Shown: piece after piece, positions 35,320 to 44,627 of the stretch
Layout: every line of letters starts with the position of its first letter
How positions within the stretch are numbered: the first letter of the stretch is position 1
Assembly: GCF_900110245.1 (NCBI RefSeq)
Contig: NZ_FOCZ01000010.1
Coordinates: forward strand, 1-64,000
Length of the DNA: 64,000 bases
Source: Niastella yeongjuensis
GTDB lineage: Bacteria; Bacteroidota; Bacteroidia; Chitinophagales; Chitinophagaceae
Direction of reading: 5' to 3'
Notes under the pieces: model-generated
The model's input: only the letters and a program-made list of their open reading frames with translations
The model's database searches: none
What the model was told of the DNA's origin: nothing
Translations under genes and position numbers: made by a program

Positions 35320-37497
35320 TCAGTCGAGCGATGTCATAAACGCCTTTGCTTCTATCATCGCACTATGACAAAAATCTTTTAGCTTATTAATGGTATTCCT
35401 GATCGGTTGTTGATCGGAGTTGCCCAACTCAATTTCATCGAGCAGCGGATTGAGCGAATCATTCAGCCCCATTACCGACACGGTTGTTTTTAAATTGTGG
35501 GCAATCCACATCATGGCTTCTGCATTGTTCTCCTGAAAAGCCTGTTCCAGTTGTTGCAGGGCTACAGGCACTGCCTGCAGAAATTTTTGGGTTACATCTT
35601 TCTCATAGTTCTTATTACCCGCACTAACATCTTTCAGGTAATCGAGTTGAATGTATTTGTAATTGTTGGATTCCGCTACGGGTTTTATAATTACATCGTT
35701 TGATATGGGTTGTACAAAGGAGATGAAGCGATTGATCAATTCGCGCAGTTGTTCCTGTTTTACCGGTTTGGTAATATAATCGTTCATGCCATAACTCAAA
35801 CACTTTTCTTTTTCACCGGGCAGGGCGTGTGCCGTCATGGCCACAATGGGGATCGCTGATTTTAATTCGTTGCGTATTTTCCTGGCAGCAGTGTATCCGT
35901 CCATCAAGGGCATTTGAATATCCATTAGTACCATATTGTAGTCGTTGGTCTTTAGCTTCTCGATGGCTTCCTGTCCGTTGTTGGCGATATCGAATGGAAT
36001 GTTCCAGTTTTTGAAAATATGGCTGAGCAGGCTTTGATTGGCCTCATTGTCCTCCGTGATCAGGATGTGTAGGTTATTATTGGTGTTATTGGCAAACGGC
36101 ACTTCTGAAATGCCGAGGTTATTGGAGATCTGTTGGGTAGAGATAATGTAGGGGAGGGTAATATAAAAAGCCGTGCCTGTGCCTGGTGCACTTTCTACCT
36201 GGATGGTCCCTTTCAGCAAGTCAACCAGGTCTTTTACAATGGATAGTCCCAAGCCTGTACCCCCGTATTCACGGGTAATGGTGTCATCAGCCTGTTGAAA
36301 ACGGCCAAAGATCTGTTTGAGTTTTTGCGGTTCTATACCTATACCGGTGTCACTGATCACGATAGAGAGTGTCGCAACATTATTGATGATCTCTTTTTTG
36401 GTGATTCGTAGATCGATAGCCCCCTTATCGGTGAACTTGATTGCATTGCTTAACAGGTTATTGATTATTTGTGTTAGCCGGACCGGGTCGCCTTCCAGGA
36501 TATCGGGTAAAGAATTATCGATAGCAATTGTTAAGCTGATACTTTTTGACATCACTTTTTGTTGTACCATCAGTTCTATGGAGTTTACCAGTCCTCTCAG
36601 GCTGAAGGGCAGCTTTTCTATCCGCATCATGCCTGCTTCAATTTTTGAAATATCGAGGATATCGTTCACGATCGTCAGCAGGTTTTCGCCTGAACGCTGA
36701 ATGGTATTAACAAAGTGTTTGGCGTCCCCATCCATTCTTTTCTGCGAAAGCAATTGAGTAAAACCCAGGATGGCGTTCATAGGCGTGCGAATCTCATGGC
36801 TCATGTTGGCCAGAAAGTTTTCTTTGATGCGTGCTGTTTCGCGTACTTTTCTTTCAGACCTGATCAGCTTCTGCATGATATGAAGGATGTACCATAACAG
36901 TACCCCTGCAGCCAGTAGTACCATGGCAATAAGAATATAACTGAATTCAAGGGCTTTTCGTCCGCTCCGTTGAACAGAGTTGGTTATTAACGACAGTTCG
37001 TCCCTTCTGGCATCGGTAATGTCCCGTACAGTGCTTTCAATGCTATAGGAAACCCATTCGGGCAGATTGGCTTTAATGGTGTCTTCAGCAGCTGTTACGC
37101 TGTGCCGGTGGTAGGCGTACAACACACTATGAAAGAGATTGATCTTTTTTTGAATGTTGGTGTCTAGTTTGTGAATGAGGGCAACGGTGTGGGAATCGCC
37201 GGGAATGGCCATCAGAAATTGCTGCGAGCGCTGGATCTCATCAAATTCAATATTCAATCCGGTTAAATAAGTGGTATCGCCTGATTCAAGAAATCCCCGG
37301 ATCTTTCTTTCAATCACTACTTTGCTTTTGGCCGCATTCAACATGTTCTCAGTGATCTGGAATTCGCCCATGAGCTCTTTATTGGCCTTGATGAGCGAGT
37401 TCAGGTGTTTGGTTGAATTATACTCCACATAGATGAGTATAATTGTTCCGGTAATAAATGCGCCGAGAATATAGAATATGATCCTTTTTCCTGACAT
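35320..37497 (-). CDS. Hybrid sensor histidine kinase with REC and HPt domains
   Basis: The 725-residue protein has one N-terminal membrane helix (IIFYILGAFITGTIILIYV), a helical periplasmic sensor of CHASE3 type at about 28-185 (IERKIRGFLESGDTTYLTG), a second helix (FSYILIAMVLLAAGVLLWYIL), HisKA with His at about 233 (FLANMSHEIRTPMNAILGF), HATPase (NNLLSNAIKFTD, DTGIGIEPQ, GGTGLGLSIVKDL), a receiver domain (ITEDNEANQSLL, VLMDIQMPLMDG with Asp at about 525) and a C-terminal HPt domain with His at about 665 (WIAHNLKTTVSVMG). The phosphorelay needs a final output regulator; the LytTR regulator encoded just upstream, 92 bp away, is the obvious candidate. Confidence 0.93.
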   Translation of the reverse strand: MSGKRIIFYILGAFITGTIILIYVEYNSTKHLNSLIKANKELMGEFQITENMLNAAKSKVVIERKIRGFLESGDTTYLTGLNIEFDEIQRSQQFLMAIPGDSHTVALIHKLDTNIQKKINLFHSVLYAYHRHSVTAAEDTIKANLPEWVSYSIESTVRDITDARRDELSLITNSVQRSGRKALEFSYILIAMVLLAAGVLLWYILHIMQKLIRSERKVRETARIKENFLANMSHEIRTPMNAILGFTQLLSQKRMDGDAKHFVNTIQRSGENLLTIVNDILDISKIEAGMMRIEKLPFSLRGLVNSIELMVQQKVMSKSISLTIAIDNSLPDILEGDPVRLTQIINNLLSNAIKFTDKGAIDLRITKKEIINNVATLSIVISDTGIGIEPQKLKQIFGRFQQADDTITREYGGTGLGLSIVKDLVDLLKGTIQVESAPGTGTAFYITLPYIISTQQISNNLGISEVPFANNTNNNLHILITEDNEANQSLLSHIFKNWNIPFDIANNGQEAIEKLKTNDYNMVLMDIQMPLMDGYTAARKIRNELKSAIPIVAMTAHALPGEKEKCLSYGMNDYITKPVKQEQLRELINRFISFVQPISNDVIIKPVAESNNYKYIQLDYLKDVSAGNKNYEKDVTQKFLQAVPVALQQLEQAFQENNAEAMMWIAHNLKTTVSVMGLNDSLNPLLDEIELGNSDQQPIRNTINKLKDFCHSAMIEAKAFMTSLD

Positions 37498-37542
37498 GGT
37501 GCTAAATTAATTGTGCAGTGCCAATTGGAATGCGGGTACTCT

Positions 37543-37573
37543 GTAAAAAAGGAAAATCGATCGGTAAAAAAGG
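37543..37573 (-). promoter_or_regulatory. Direct repeat at 21-bp spacing before the kinase gene
   Basis: GTAAAAAAGG occurs at 37543-37552 and again at 37564-37573, exactly 21 bp apart on the plus strand (CCTTTTTTAC in the direction of the kinase gene). The following bases differ (CGATCG versus AGAGTA). The spacing equals two helical turns, as for LytTR regulators, and the site lies between the LytTR gene and the kinase gene, so autoregulation is possible. Confidence 0.4.
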
Positions 37574-37589
37574 AATATGGGGCGATGGC

Positions 37590-38285
37590 CTATAACACAT
37601 TCATTCTCTTGTTCAAAGTAGCCCTGTAGGCATCGGCGACCGGTACCGTTTTCTCATGTACAATGAGCACTCCGTCCTTTATGGTGTCAATTTTGTCGAT
37701 AGCTACAATAAACGATCGGTGCACGCGAAGGAACTTTTGTGCGGGCAGGTGATGTTCCACTGCTTTCAGGGAATTGTGAATGGCATAGAACCGCTGGCTG
37801 GTGTGCAGTTTTACATAATCGCCCATGGCTTCCGCAAAAAGAATATCATTCAGTTCCAGTCTTCGCACCACATTCGAATCGCGGATGAATATAAATTCGT
37901 TCGTATTGATATTGAACTGGTCATCCTTGCTTTCCAGTAAGTCCCGGGCTTTATCGATGGCCTGTATAAATCGGCTGGTAGTGATGGGCTTTACAATGTA
38001 ATCGGCCACATTCAATTCAAATGCATCTACCGCATATTCTTTTTTAGAGGTGGTGAAAATGATCAGGGGTCGTTTGGCGCCGAGGTGCTGGATCAATTCC
38101 AGACCAGTCATGCCCGGCATTTCAATATCAAGCAAAATGACATCTACTGCTTCCTCCAGCAGTAGATTGTATGCCTGCATGGCGTCGGCGCATTCCCCAA
38201 CAACGGTAATGTCCTTTACCCGGCCGGCAAGCTGGAGCAGTGTAGTTCTGGCTATTTCATTATCGTCTACTATCAGGACATTCAT
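37590..38285 (-). CDS. LytTR-family response regulator
   Basis: The 231-residue regulator has a receiver domain at 1-115 (VLIVDDNEIA, VILLDIEMPGMTGLEL with Asp53, IIFTTSK, DYIVKPI) and a LytTR DNA-binding domain at about 130-230 (FIFIRDSNVVRRLELNDILFAEAMGDYVKLHTSQRFYAIHNSLKAVEHHL, FLRVHRSFIVAIDKI, VPVADAYRATLNKRM). LytTR proteins bind tandem 9-bp direct repeats about 21 bp apart; such arrays occur at 40774, 46434 and 47044, all within 10 kb. It precedes the hybrid kinase gene in the same direction. Two partial repeats AACGATCCA/AACGACTGG at 38331 and 38352 (21 bp apart) lie in its own upstream region. Confidence 0.94.
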   Translation of the reverse strand: MNVLIVDDNEIARTTLLQLAGRVKDITVVGECADAMQAYNLLLEEAVDVILLDIEMPGMTGLELIQHLGAKRPLIIFTTSKKEYAVDAFELNVADYIVKPITTSRFIQAIDKARDLLESKDDQFNINTNEFIFIRDSNVVRRLELNDILFAEAMGDYVKLHTSQRFYAIHNSLKAVEHHLPAQKFLRVHRSFIVAIDKIDTIKDGVLIVHEKTVPVADAYRATLNKRMNVL

Positions 38286-38435
38286 ATTCTAAAGATAAAG
38301 AATATGGCCGACTTGCCAAATGACCCGATTAACGATCCATTTGGCTTGTTCAACGACTGGCTCTTGAGCAGGTTTTCAGGCTGTAGTAAGTTGCACCTGC
38401 TTTACAACAACAACGACGAAATAAAATAATGAATC

Positions 38436-38909
38436 ATGAAAGCGAATATAGGTATCAGTGAAGCCAATACTGCAGAAGTTGCCCACGAGTTAAGCAAGTT
38501 ACTGGCCGATGAATTTGTACTCTACACAAAAGCAAGGAATGCCCACTGGAATGTAGAAGGCCCCGATTTTATCAATAAACATTTGTTCTTTGAAACCCAG
38601 TACAATGAGTTGGCAGATATGGTAGATGAGGTAGCGGAACGGATACGACAACTGGGACATTATGCACCGGCTACACTGGGCGCCTACCTGGAGCTGACAG
38701 AATTAACAGAAGTGTTCCGGCAACGGAATGATGGCATAGGTTTCATTAAGGAGTTGCTCGAAGATCATGACCACATTATTTTCAAGCTGCGTAAACTCAT
38801 CGATTCTTTTGCCAGTCAGTACCACAATGAAGGCACCAGTGATTTCATTACCGGGTTAATGCAAAGACATGAGAAGATGGCCTGGTTCTTAAGAGCGCAT
38901 TTACAGTAA
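38436..38909 (+). CDS. dps: Dps-family ferritin-like DNA-protection protein
   Basis: The 157-residue protein matches the Dps family throughout. It has the inter-subunit ferroxidase ligands in YTKARNAHWNVEGPDF (His) and FFETQYNELADMVDEVAERIRQLGHYAPATL (Asp, Glu), then LLEDHDHIIFKLRKLID and a C-terminal MQRHEKMAWFLRAHL. Twelve-subunit Dps cages oxidise Fe(II) with hydrogen peroxide and store iron, limiting oxidative damage. No lysine-rich N-terminal tail is present, so DNA binding may be weak. It is divergent from the LytTR regulator, with 150 bp shared upstream, and is followed by a terminator. Confidence 0.95.
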   Translation: MKANIGISEANTAEVAHELSKLLADEFVLYTKARNAHWNVEGPDFINKHLFFETQYNELADMVDEVAERIRQLGHYAPATLGAYLELTELTEVFRQRNDGIGFIKELLEDHDHIIFKLRKLIDSFASQYHNEGTSDFITGLMQRHEKMAWFLRAHLQ

Positions 38910-38979
38910 GGTTACAGGAGAAGTGAGTTGAGTTCAGTGCGATAGAAAGGAGGGTCACATGAGAATGGTGTTTACCCTT

Positions 38980-39023
38980 AGCCCGCCGAGTCCGCCTGTT
39001 GGCGGAGTAGGTGGGCTTTTTGT
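38980..39023 (+). terminator. Intrinsic terminator after dps
   Basis: AGCCC pairs with GGGCT and CCGCC with GGCGG inside, followed by a five-T run. It ends the dps transcript. Confidence 0.88.
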
Positions 39024-39099
39024 TAAAATTACCAGATAGTACAGGACAATTTTTCATAGGTAGGGGTTAGCTTTACAGCGATAGCTAATCTATTGCCGT

Positions 39100-40719
39100 A
39101 TGATGAATTACAGATCTCTCTTTTTTACTATTCTTGTTGTTTTCGCTGCAGTTGGTGTTGTTGCCCAGGAAAAGCAGGTAGCCCTGAAACCTGCCGTCTT
39201 CTCTGTTAAGCCTTCACAAGGCCATACCTTCCGGTTAACGAACCCTTGCTATCCTTTTACCGGCAATAAAAATTCGGTCGTTCGTATAGCGCCGGCGCTT
39301 ATCGAATTAACCGGAGCCAGCAGTATGGATGGCACCAATACCGTTCAACTGAAATTTGCTTCAGCGGTAAATGTGCTCATTGCCCTTCCACAAGGCCAGC
39401 AATTGAACAATGCGCAACTGGTAATCGATAGTGCATTGACCATTACCGGACTTCCTCCCTATAATATATACAAGGTAGCTTATAAAAAAGGCTGGCAAAC
39501 CGTGACCTGTCAAAGTAAAGACGGATTTGTTGCCGGTGTTATTGGCGTTAATCAACCATTATTAACGCAAGGCGGCCACCAGCCAGATGGCCGGCTCTGG
39601 CGTCCTTATATTACCGATGGGTTTACAGATGGCCACCCGCTTTTTGAGATCATCGGTGGACCCGATCAACCGGTTATCGATGAAGGAATGCCCGGTACGG
39701 AAGGGATCCAGGGTGGTTTTGAAGGCGGTACCTGTGTGAAGGTGGGCAATACCTATCATATGTTTCCAACCGAACGTGCCGGTGAAATGGGCGTAGCAGC
39801 TTATTACGACCGGGTGAAAACCCGCATTGGCCATTGGGAAAGCCCTGATGCCATTCACTGGAAACGGGTGGGCACTATATATCAGGCAAGTGGTAAATAT
39901 GCCATTGCAGAAGAAGACAACCCGATGAACGATCGCCGGGGGGCTATCTGGTCGTACAATGCCGTGTTTAATGAAAAGGAAGACCGGTGGTATGGTTATT
40001 ACCTTACGTATACGGTCGATCGCAACATACAACCCAACCATTCCTTTGGCCGTATCTGGTGCACAAAATCCAAAACCAAAGGGATGGAAGGCATTGGTGG
40101 TCCTTACGATGAGGGGCAGCTGATCATGGAGCCAGGTCTGGATGCGCAGCCCTGGGAAGGAAGACAAGGCGTTGCTTCATTTTATCCTTTCCCGGTAAAA
40201 GATGGCTGGCTGGGTTTTTATGCAGGCGCCTATCCTTTTAAAACCTGGGCCGATTATCCAAAGAATACTGGTACCGGCTGGTTTATCGGACTGGCAAAAT
40301 CAGCGTCTATGGATGGTCCATGGAAACGCCTGGACACTACGGTGAACCCGGTTAAAAGTATTAATCCTGAGTTTGTTGAAAATCCCCTTGTTTATAAATT
40401 ACAAAACGGCGCTTATATAACTGTGTTCGATGGTGGCCCTGATGGCGGTGCACATCATTTTCCCAACATGATCGGGTACACGCTTTCAAAAGATGGATTG
40501 CACTGGAGTGAAGCCCGCTATCTTCCCCTGCATACCAAAGTAAAACGCTGGTGGAGCACCATGCGCACACCGCTCTGCCTGATCCCTGAAGGCGACAATG
40601 TATACACCATTGTATATGCAGCTTATAACCAACCGAACAAACGCTTTCATCCCATGGGCATGGTAAAAGTAAAAATGGACCCTACAGTGTTGGAAGAGTT
40701 GTTGAAGGGAATTGATTAA
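39100..40719 (+). CDS. Predicted five-bladed beta-propeller glycosidase, GH43-like
   Basis: The 539-residue exported protein (signal SLFFTILVVFAAVGVVAQ) has an N-terminal beta-sandwich (about 25-140) and a propeller domain from about 180 with repeated blade motifs: GGFEGGTCVKVGNTYHMFPTE, ARTxx-type WESPDAIHWKRVGTIYQ, IWSYNAVFNEKEDRWYGYYLTY, GLAKSASMDGPWKRLD, FVENPLVYKLQNGAYITVFDGG and GYTLSKDGLHWSEARYLPL. The alternation of SxDGxxW and Y-blade motifs is that of the GH43/GH62/GH117 superfamily, but I cannot place it in a named family or identify the acidic residues with certainty. It stands alone upstream of the second SusCD region. Confidence 0.65.
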   Translation: MMNYRSLFFTILVVFAAVGVVAQEKQVALKPAVFSVKPSQGHTFRLTNPCYPFTGNKNSVVRIAPALIELTGASSMDGTNTVQLKFASAVNVLIALPQGQQLNNAQLVIDSALTITGLPPYNIYKVAYKKGWQTVTCQSKDGFVAGVIGVNQPLLTQGGHQPDGRLWRPYITDGFTDGHPLFEIIGGPDQPVIDEGMPGTEGIQGGFEGGTCVKVGNTYHMFPTERAGEMGVAAYYDRVKTRIGHWESPDAIHWKRVGTIYQASGKYAIAEEDNPMNDRRGAIWSYNAVFNEKEDRWYGYYLTYTVDRNIQPNHSFGRIWCTKSKTKGMEGIGGPYDEGQLIMEPGLDAQPWEGRQGVASFYPFPVKDGWLGFYAGAYPFKTWADYPKNTGTGWFIGLAKSASMDGPWKRLDTTVNPVKSINPEFVENPLVYKLQNGAYITVFDGGPDGGAHHFPNMIGYTLSKDGLHWSEARYLPLHTKVKRWWSTMRTPLCLIPEGDNVYTIVYAAYNQPNKRFHPMGMVKVKMDPTVLEELLKGID

Positions 40720-40773
40720 ACAAAGCTTTCTTAATATAGAAAAGGGTCTGATACTTTATTGTTTTCAAAATAT

Positions 40774-40824
40774 ACAGTTATCGGCCAAATCTACACGGCT
40801 ATTGCCCAAAACTGCACGTTTATC
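40774..40824 (+). promoter_or_regulatory. Triple 21-bp-phased LytTR-type operator
   Basis: ACAGTTATC, ACGGCTATT and ACGTTTATC start at 40774, 40795 and 40816. Spacing is exactly 21 bp each time, with A-rich 12-bp spacers. The units fit the published LytTR half-site pattern of 9-bp direct repeats about two turns apart. A TATTTTCA candidate -7 element starts 40 bp after the third unit. The gene controlled would be the lipoprotein at 40889. Confidence 0.7.
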
Positions 40825-40888
40825 TATTCGTTTATGATGTATCCCCATTTTTATTTATTTTCAATCGGAATCAATAAAGCCATATTGG

Positions 40889-41344
40889 ATGCGAATATTA
40901 TTTCTAGTTTCTATAGTTTGCCTTTTGGTGGCATCTTCCTGCAAAAGAAATAAAGAGGAATGCCCGGCCACCTTTTTTAATAAAAGCGACGACCGGTTAA
41001 CCATAGTGAATAATTCTTCTGATAGAATAACATTTCGACTCAGCCATGAATACCCCAACGACTCTCTGGTGCTTGATAGCTATGTTCCCAACGAACAGAT
41101 AACAAGCGTAAACCCTGCAAAAAACGTAGACCCTAATAGTAATAAAAAATACACCATAACCGGTTGTTGGGAATCGACATTCCTGAGCCAAATACCATCT
41201 GGTAAATTACGCATATTGATATTTAATATTGATTCCTTAAAAGTTTACCCGGCAGCTGAAATTATCAACCGGGGTTTATATAAAAGCTATCTATACACAC
41301 TGGATGAATTAAAAGCCAATGGCTGGCAGGTAGTATATCCTTAA
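40889..41344 (+). CDS. Lipoprotein, paralogue of 46572-47027
   Basis: The 151-residue lipoprotein (signal MRILFLVSIVCLLVASSCKRN) contains CPATFFNKSDDRLTIVNNSSDRITFRLSHEYPND, then GCWESTFLSQIPSGKLRILIFNIDSLKVYPAAEII and a C-terminal GLYKSYLYTLDELKANGW. Two conserved Cys (ECPATF and GCWES) could form a disulphide. The copy at 46572-47027 shares CPATF, DDRLTIVNNSS-RITF, CWES-F---IPSGKL and RGLYKSYLYTLD-LK. I recognise no named family. Both copies lie behind the same triple operator and flank the SusCD pair. Confidence 0.75.
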   Translation: MRILFLVSIVCLLVASSCKRNKEECPATFFNKSDDRLTIVNNSSDRITFRLSHEYPNDSLVLDSYVPNEQITSVNPAKNVDPNSNKKYTITGCWESTFLSQIPSGKLRILIFNIDSLKVYPAAEIINRGLYKSYLYTLDELKANGWQVVYP

Positions 41345-41375
41345 TCTATAAATTATCATATAAAGTAATAGGAAG

Positions 41376-41401
41376 GCCCCCGGTACATCGGGGGCTTTTT
41401 G
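41376..41401 (+). terminator. Intrinsic terminator
   Basis: GCCCCCG pairs perfectly with CGGGGGC around GTACAT and is followed by TTTTTGTTTT. It ends the single-gene lipoprotein transcript before the SusC gene. Confidence 0.92.
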
Positions 41402-41603
41402 TTTTAAAGCACCCCCATATTACCAAATTGTTACTCACTAGGGGTTGGGAAGTTATTCTGTGTATGCGCCTATAGAAACCCGATTTTCAAAAGATAGTCA
41501 TTACAAAGATTTCATGCATTACAAAAAAGCAGTTTTTGTGATGTGAGGGTTCTTTTGTCCAAAGCGCATCTTTTTTTAACCAACACTTAATACGAGTTTA
41601 CGT

Positions 41604-44600
41604 ATGAACATTCGATTACTATTTATGGTAGGAGTATGGTTATCGTGCATTAGCTATTCCCGGGCTAATATACCAACCCCTGACAAGTACGACCAGGTTG
41701 TTTCACGGGAGCCTGTTAAAGGAACAGTCGTGGGCGCAGACGGTACCCCGATAGCCGGCGCCACAGTAAGATCACTTTCATCCAAACACACTACAACAAC
41801 CAATGAAAAGGGAGAATTTTCCCTGCAGGTTGCAGAAGGGGAGAAACTGTTGATCTCTTATGTTGGTTTCAACGATCAGGAATTAACTGTTAGCGGTACA
41901 TCGCTGCAAATAACGATGACAGTAAACAATAGCCGGTTAAGTGAAGTGGTGGTAGTAGGGTATGGCAGCCGTACCAAGGCCGATGTTACCGGTTCATTAA
42001 CGCAGTTAAAAGCCGAGAACATAAGACAGGGTGTGAACATCTCTGTAGATAACATGCTGCAAGGTAAAGTAGCAGGTGTACGCATCGCGCAATCGAGCGG
42101 TGAACCTGGTGCCGGTGTGGATGTATTCATTCGCGGGGTGGGTTCTATCCGCAGTGGTAGCACCCCGCTTTTTGTGGTAGATGGGGTGCCCCTGGCCAAT
42201 GATAATGTGAGCGCCGCCGGTGCCGATTTCGGTATGGGTAGCTCTGACGCCAAAAATCCGCTGAACTTTTTGAATACAAGCGATATTGAAACCATCACCG
42301 TATTAAAAGACGCTTCTGCTGCCGCCATCTATGGTGCCAGAGGTTCTAATGGGGTGGTGCTCATCACTACCAAACACGGTAAAAAAGGAGATCCTTCATT
42401 AACTTATGATATGTATGTAGGTACGTCAAAGGTTATCAAAAAAATGGACATCCTCTCTGCAGACGAGTACCGGAATGCGTTGGTAGATAAAACCAAAGAT
42501 TATGGCGGCAATACCGATTGGCAGGATGCCATTCTGCGCAATGGTTTTGTTCAGAACCACAACGTTTCATTTTCAAAAGTTACTTCTACCGGCAGCTATG
42601 CAGCATCGCTTTCTCATCTTGACCAGAATGGTATTGTAGAAAAAAGCAGCTTCAAAAGAACTACCGGCCGGTTGAATGCCGAAGAGTCTTTCTTCGACAA
42701 CAAACGGTTAACAGTTAAAATGAACCTTACTGCCAGTAACATTGATGAAACAGGTATCCCCAACGGTAATACTGCAGGGTCTGATGGCCAGGTGCTTATG
42801 TATGCCCTGATGGCCAACCCTACCAGACCTGTCCGTGACTCAGCAGGCAATTTTACCAATTTCAAAATGATCCAGGAGTTCAACCCCCTGTATGTACTGA
42901 GCGTTTATGACGACAGAACCAATACCTTCCGCGTGTTAGGCAATGTGGAAGCCAACCTGCGTTTGTTGCCAGGTTTGAATTACCGTTTTAATCTGGGTGT
43001 TGACAAATCAACTTCAGAGCGCAATACTACCATGTACCCGAACAATACCGACCGTTCTAAAAATGGTGTATATGCACAAAACAACCTGAAGTCATTGACT
43101 ACTTTGCTGGAGCATTACCTTACCTATAACCTGGCTATTCAAAAGCACCAGGTGGAAGTATTGGGTGGTTTTTCTTATCAAAAGTTCCAGTTCTCAGGCA
43201 CTACTTATAAAATGGAGAACCTGGCTGCAATGGGAACAGGTGTACCGCCCATGTATAATCCGGGTTATTCAGGAACACCTGCAAGCCCTACCGGTTTTGC
43301 ACAGGAGAACGAGTTACAATCTTACTTCGGTCGTGTGAACTATAATTACGACAACCGGTTCCTGTTTACTGCTTCAGTTCGTGCAGACGGTTCTACCCGT
43401 TTTGGTGAAAACAATAAATATGGTTACTTCCCCTCTTTTGCAGGAGGTTGGAACCTTACCCGCGAATCGTTTTTGGAAAATGTTTCAGCGATCAAAAGCC
43501 TGAAACTGCGTGCCAGCTGGGGACAAACCGGTAACCAGGAAGTGCCTAACAAAATTACCCAGGCCAGCTACTCCAATTCAGCCACTACAGGATATTACCT
43601 GGATGGTACTGCCCTGGTAAATGGAGTAACAGTAAACCGTACCGCTAACCCCAATCTTAAATGGGAGATGGTTGAACAGTACAACATAGGTACTGACTTC
43701 GAATTGTTCAAAAACAAATTGTACGGTTCAATTGAATACTATAACAAAACTACCAAAGATCCTATCCTGAACCTGCCTTCTGAACCGTTGAGTCCTACTG
43801 CCAGCATCTGGAAGAATGTAGATGCCGAAATCGTTAACAAAGGGTTTGAATTTACCCTGGGATCACAGCTCATCAACACAAAAGACCTGAGCTGGAATGT
43901 TGATGTAAACGGAGCTACCGTGAAAAACACGGTGAAAGACCTGCCTGTTTCCCAGTTATTGTCAGGTAGCATTTCCGGTACGGGTATTTCCAATGTAAAT
44001 GCCAACATTTATAGAAATGGCTATGCCGCAGGTTCGTTCTATATGATCAAGTTCCTGGGTTATGATAAAAATGGATTAGAGACATACGAAGATTATAATG
44101 GAGATGGCATTATCGATGCCGGTGACAGACAGGTTTTACCAGGTGCTATTCCTAAATTCAGCTACGGCCTCAATAGCCAGGTACGTTACAAGACCCTCGA
44201 TCTGGCAGTTGCCTTCATTGGACAAACCGGTGGATACCTGTTTAACAACACCGCGCTTGACCTGGGAATCAACAACCTTTCAACAGACCGCAACCTGCTG
44301 AAAAAATATGTTGATATGAACGCCAGCCTTAAAAACCTGCCAGCTATGTCGTCGCTGTACCTGGAGAAATCGGATTTCTTCCGCTGTAGCAACCTGCGTT
44401 TGGGCAATACCTTTACTTTCAAACAAATTCCCTGGATGCAATCGCTTAACGTTTATGTAAGCGCAGGAAACCTGTTTACCATCACTAAATATTCAGGTTA
44501 CGATCCATTGGTGAATACTACCAAAAATGTGGACGGTAACCAGTCGCTGGGTGTTGATTATACCACTTATCCTTCAACAAAAACTTTCCTGGTAGGCGCA

Positions 44601-44615
44601 ACGATCAAATTTTAA
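41604..44615 (+). CDS. SusC-like TonB-dependent transporter
   Basis: The 1003-residue outer-membrane importer has an N-terminal signal (LLFMVGVWLSCISYSRA), a carboxypeptidase-D-like domain (VKGTVVGADGTPIAGATVRSL, GEFSLQVAEGEKLLISYVGF), the plug (VVVVGYGSRTKADVTGSLTQL, VFIRGVGSIRSGSTPLFVVDG, SDIETITVLKDASAAAIYGARG) and the barrel ending in SAGNLFTITKYSGYDPL...TFLVGATIKF. It has no STN domain, so it is not of the sigma/FecR type. It is cotranscribed with the SusD gene 12 bp downstream. Substrate unknown. Confidence 0.95.
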   Translation: MNIRLLFMVGVWLSCISYSRANIPTPDKYDQVVSREPVKGTVVGADGTPIAGATVRSLSSKHTTTTNEKGEFSLQVAEGEKLLISYVGFNDQELTVSGTSLQITMTVNNSRLSEVVVVGYGSRTKADVTGSLTQLKAENIRQGVNISVDNMLQGKVAGVRIAQSSGEPGAGVDVFIRGVGSIRSGSTPLFVVDGVPLANDNVSAAGADFGMGSSDAKNPLNFLNTSDIETITVLKDASAAAIYGARGSNGVVLITTKHGKKGDPSLTYDMYVGTSKVIKKMDILSADEYRNALVDKTKDYGGNTDWQDAILRNGFVQNHNVSFSKVTSTGSYAASLSHLDQNGIVEKSSFKRTTGRLNAEESFFDNKRLTVKMNLTASNIDETGIPNGNTAGSDGQVLMYALMANPTRPVRDSAGNFTNFKMIQEFNPLYVLSVYDDRTNTFRVLGNVEANLRLLPGLNYRFNLGVDKSTSERNTTMYPNNTDRSKNGVYAQNNLKSLTTLLEHYLTYNLAIQKHQVEVLGGFSYQKFQFSGTTYKMENLAAMGTGVPPMYNPGYSGTPASPTGFAQENELQSYFGRVNYNYDNRFLFTASVRADGSTRFGENNKYGYFPSFAGGWNLTRESFLENVSAIKSLKLRASWGQTGNQEVPNKITQASYSNSATTGYYLDGTALVNGVTVNRTANPNLKWEMVEQYNIGTDFELFKNKLYGSIEYYNKTTKDPILNLPSEPLSPTASIWKNVDAEIVNKGFEFTLGSQLINTKDLSWNVDVNGATVKNTVKDLPVSQLLSGSISGTGISNVNANIYRNGYAAGSFYMIKFLGYDKNGLETYEDYNGDGIIDAGDRQVLPGAIPKFSYGLNSQVRYKTLDLAVAFIGQTGGYLFNNTALDLGINNLSTDRNLLKKYVDMNASLKNLPAMSSLYLEKSDFFRCSNLRLGNTFTFKQIPWMQSLNVYVSAGNLFTITKYSGYDPLVNTTKNVDGNQSLGVDYTTYPSTKTFLVGATIKF

Positions 44616-44627
44616 ATTATCTGGAAT

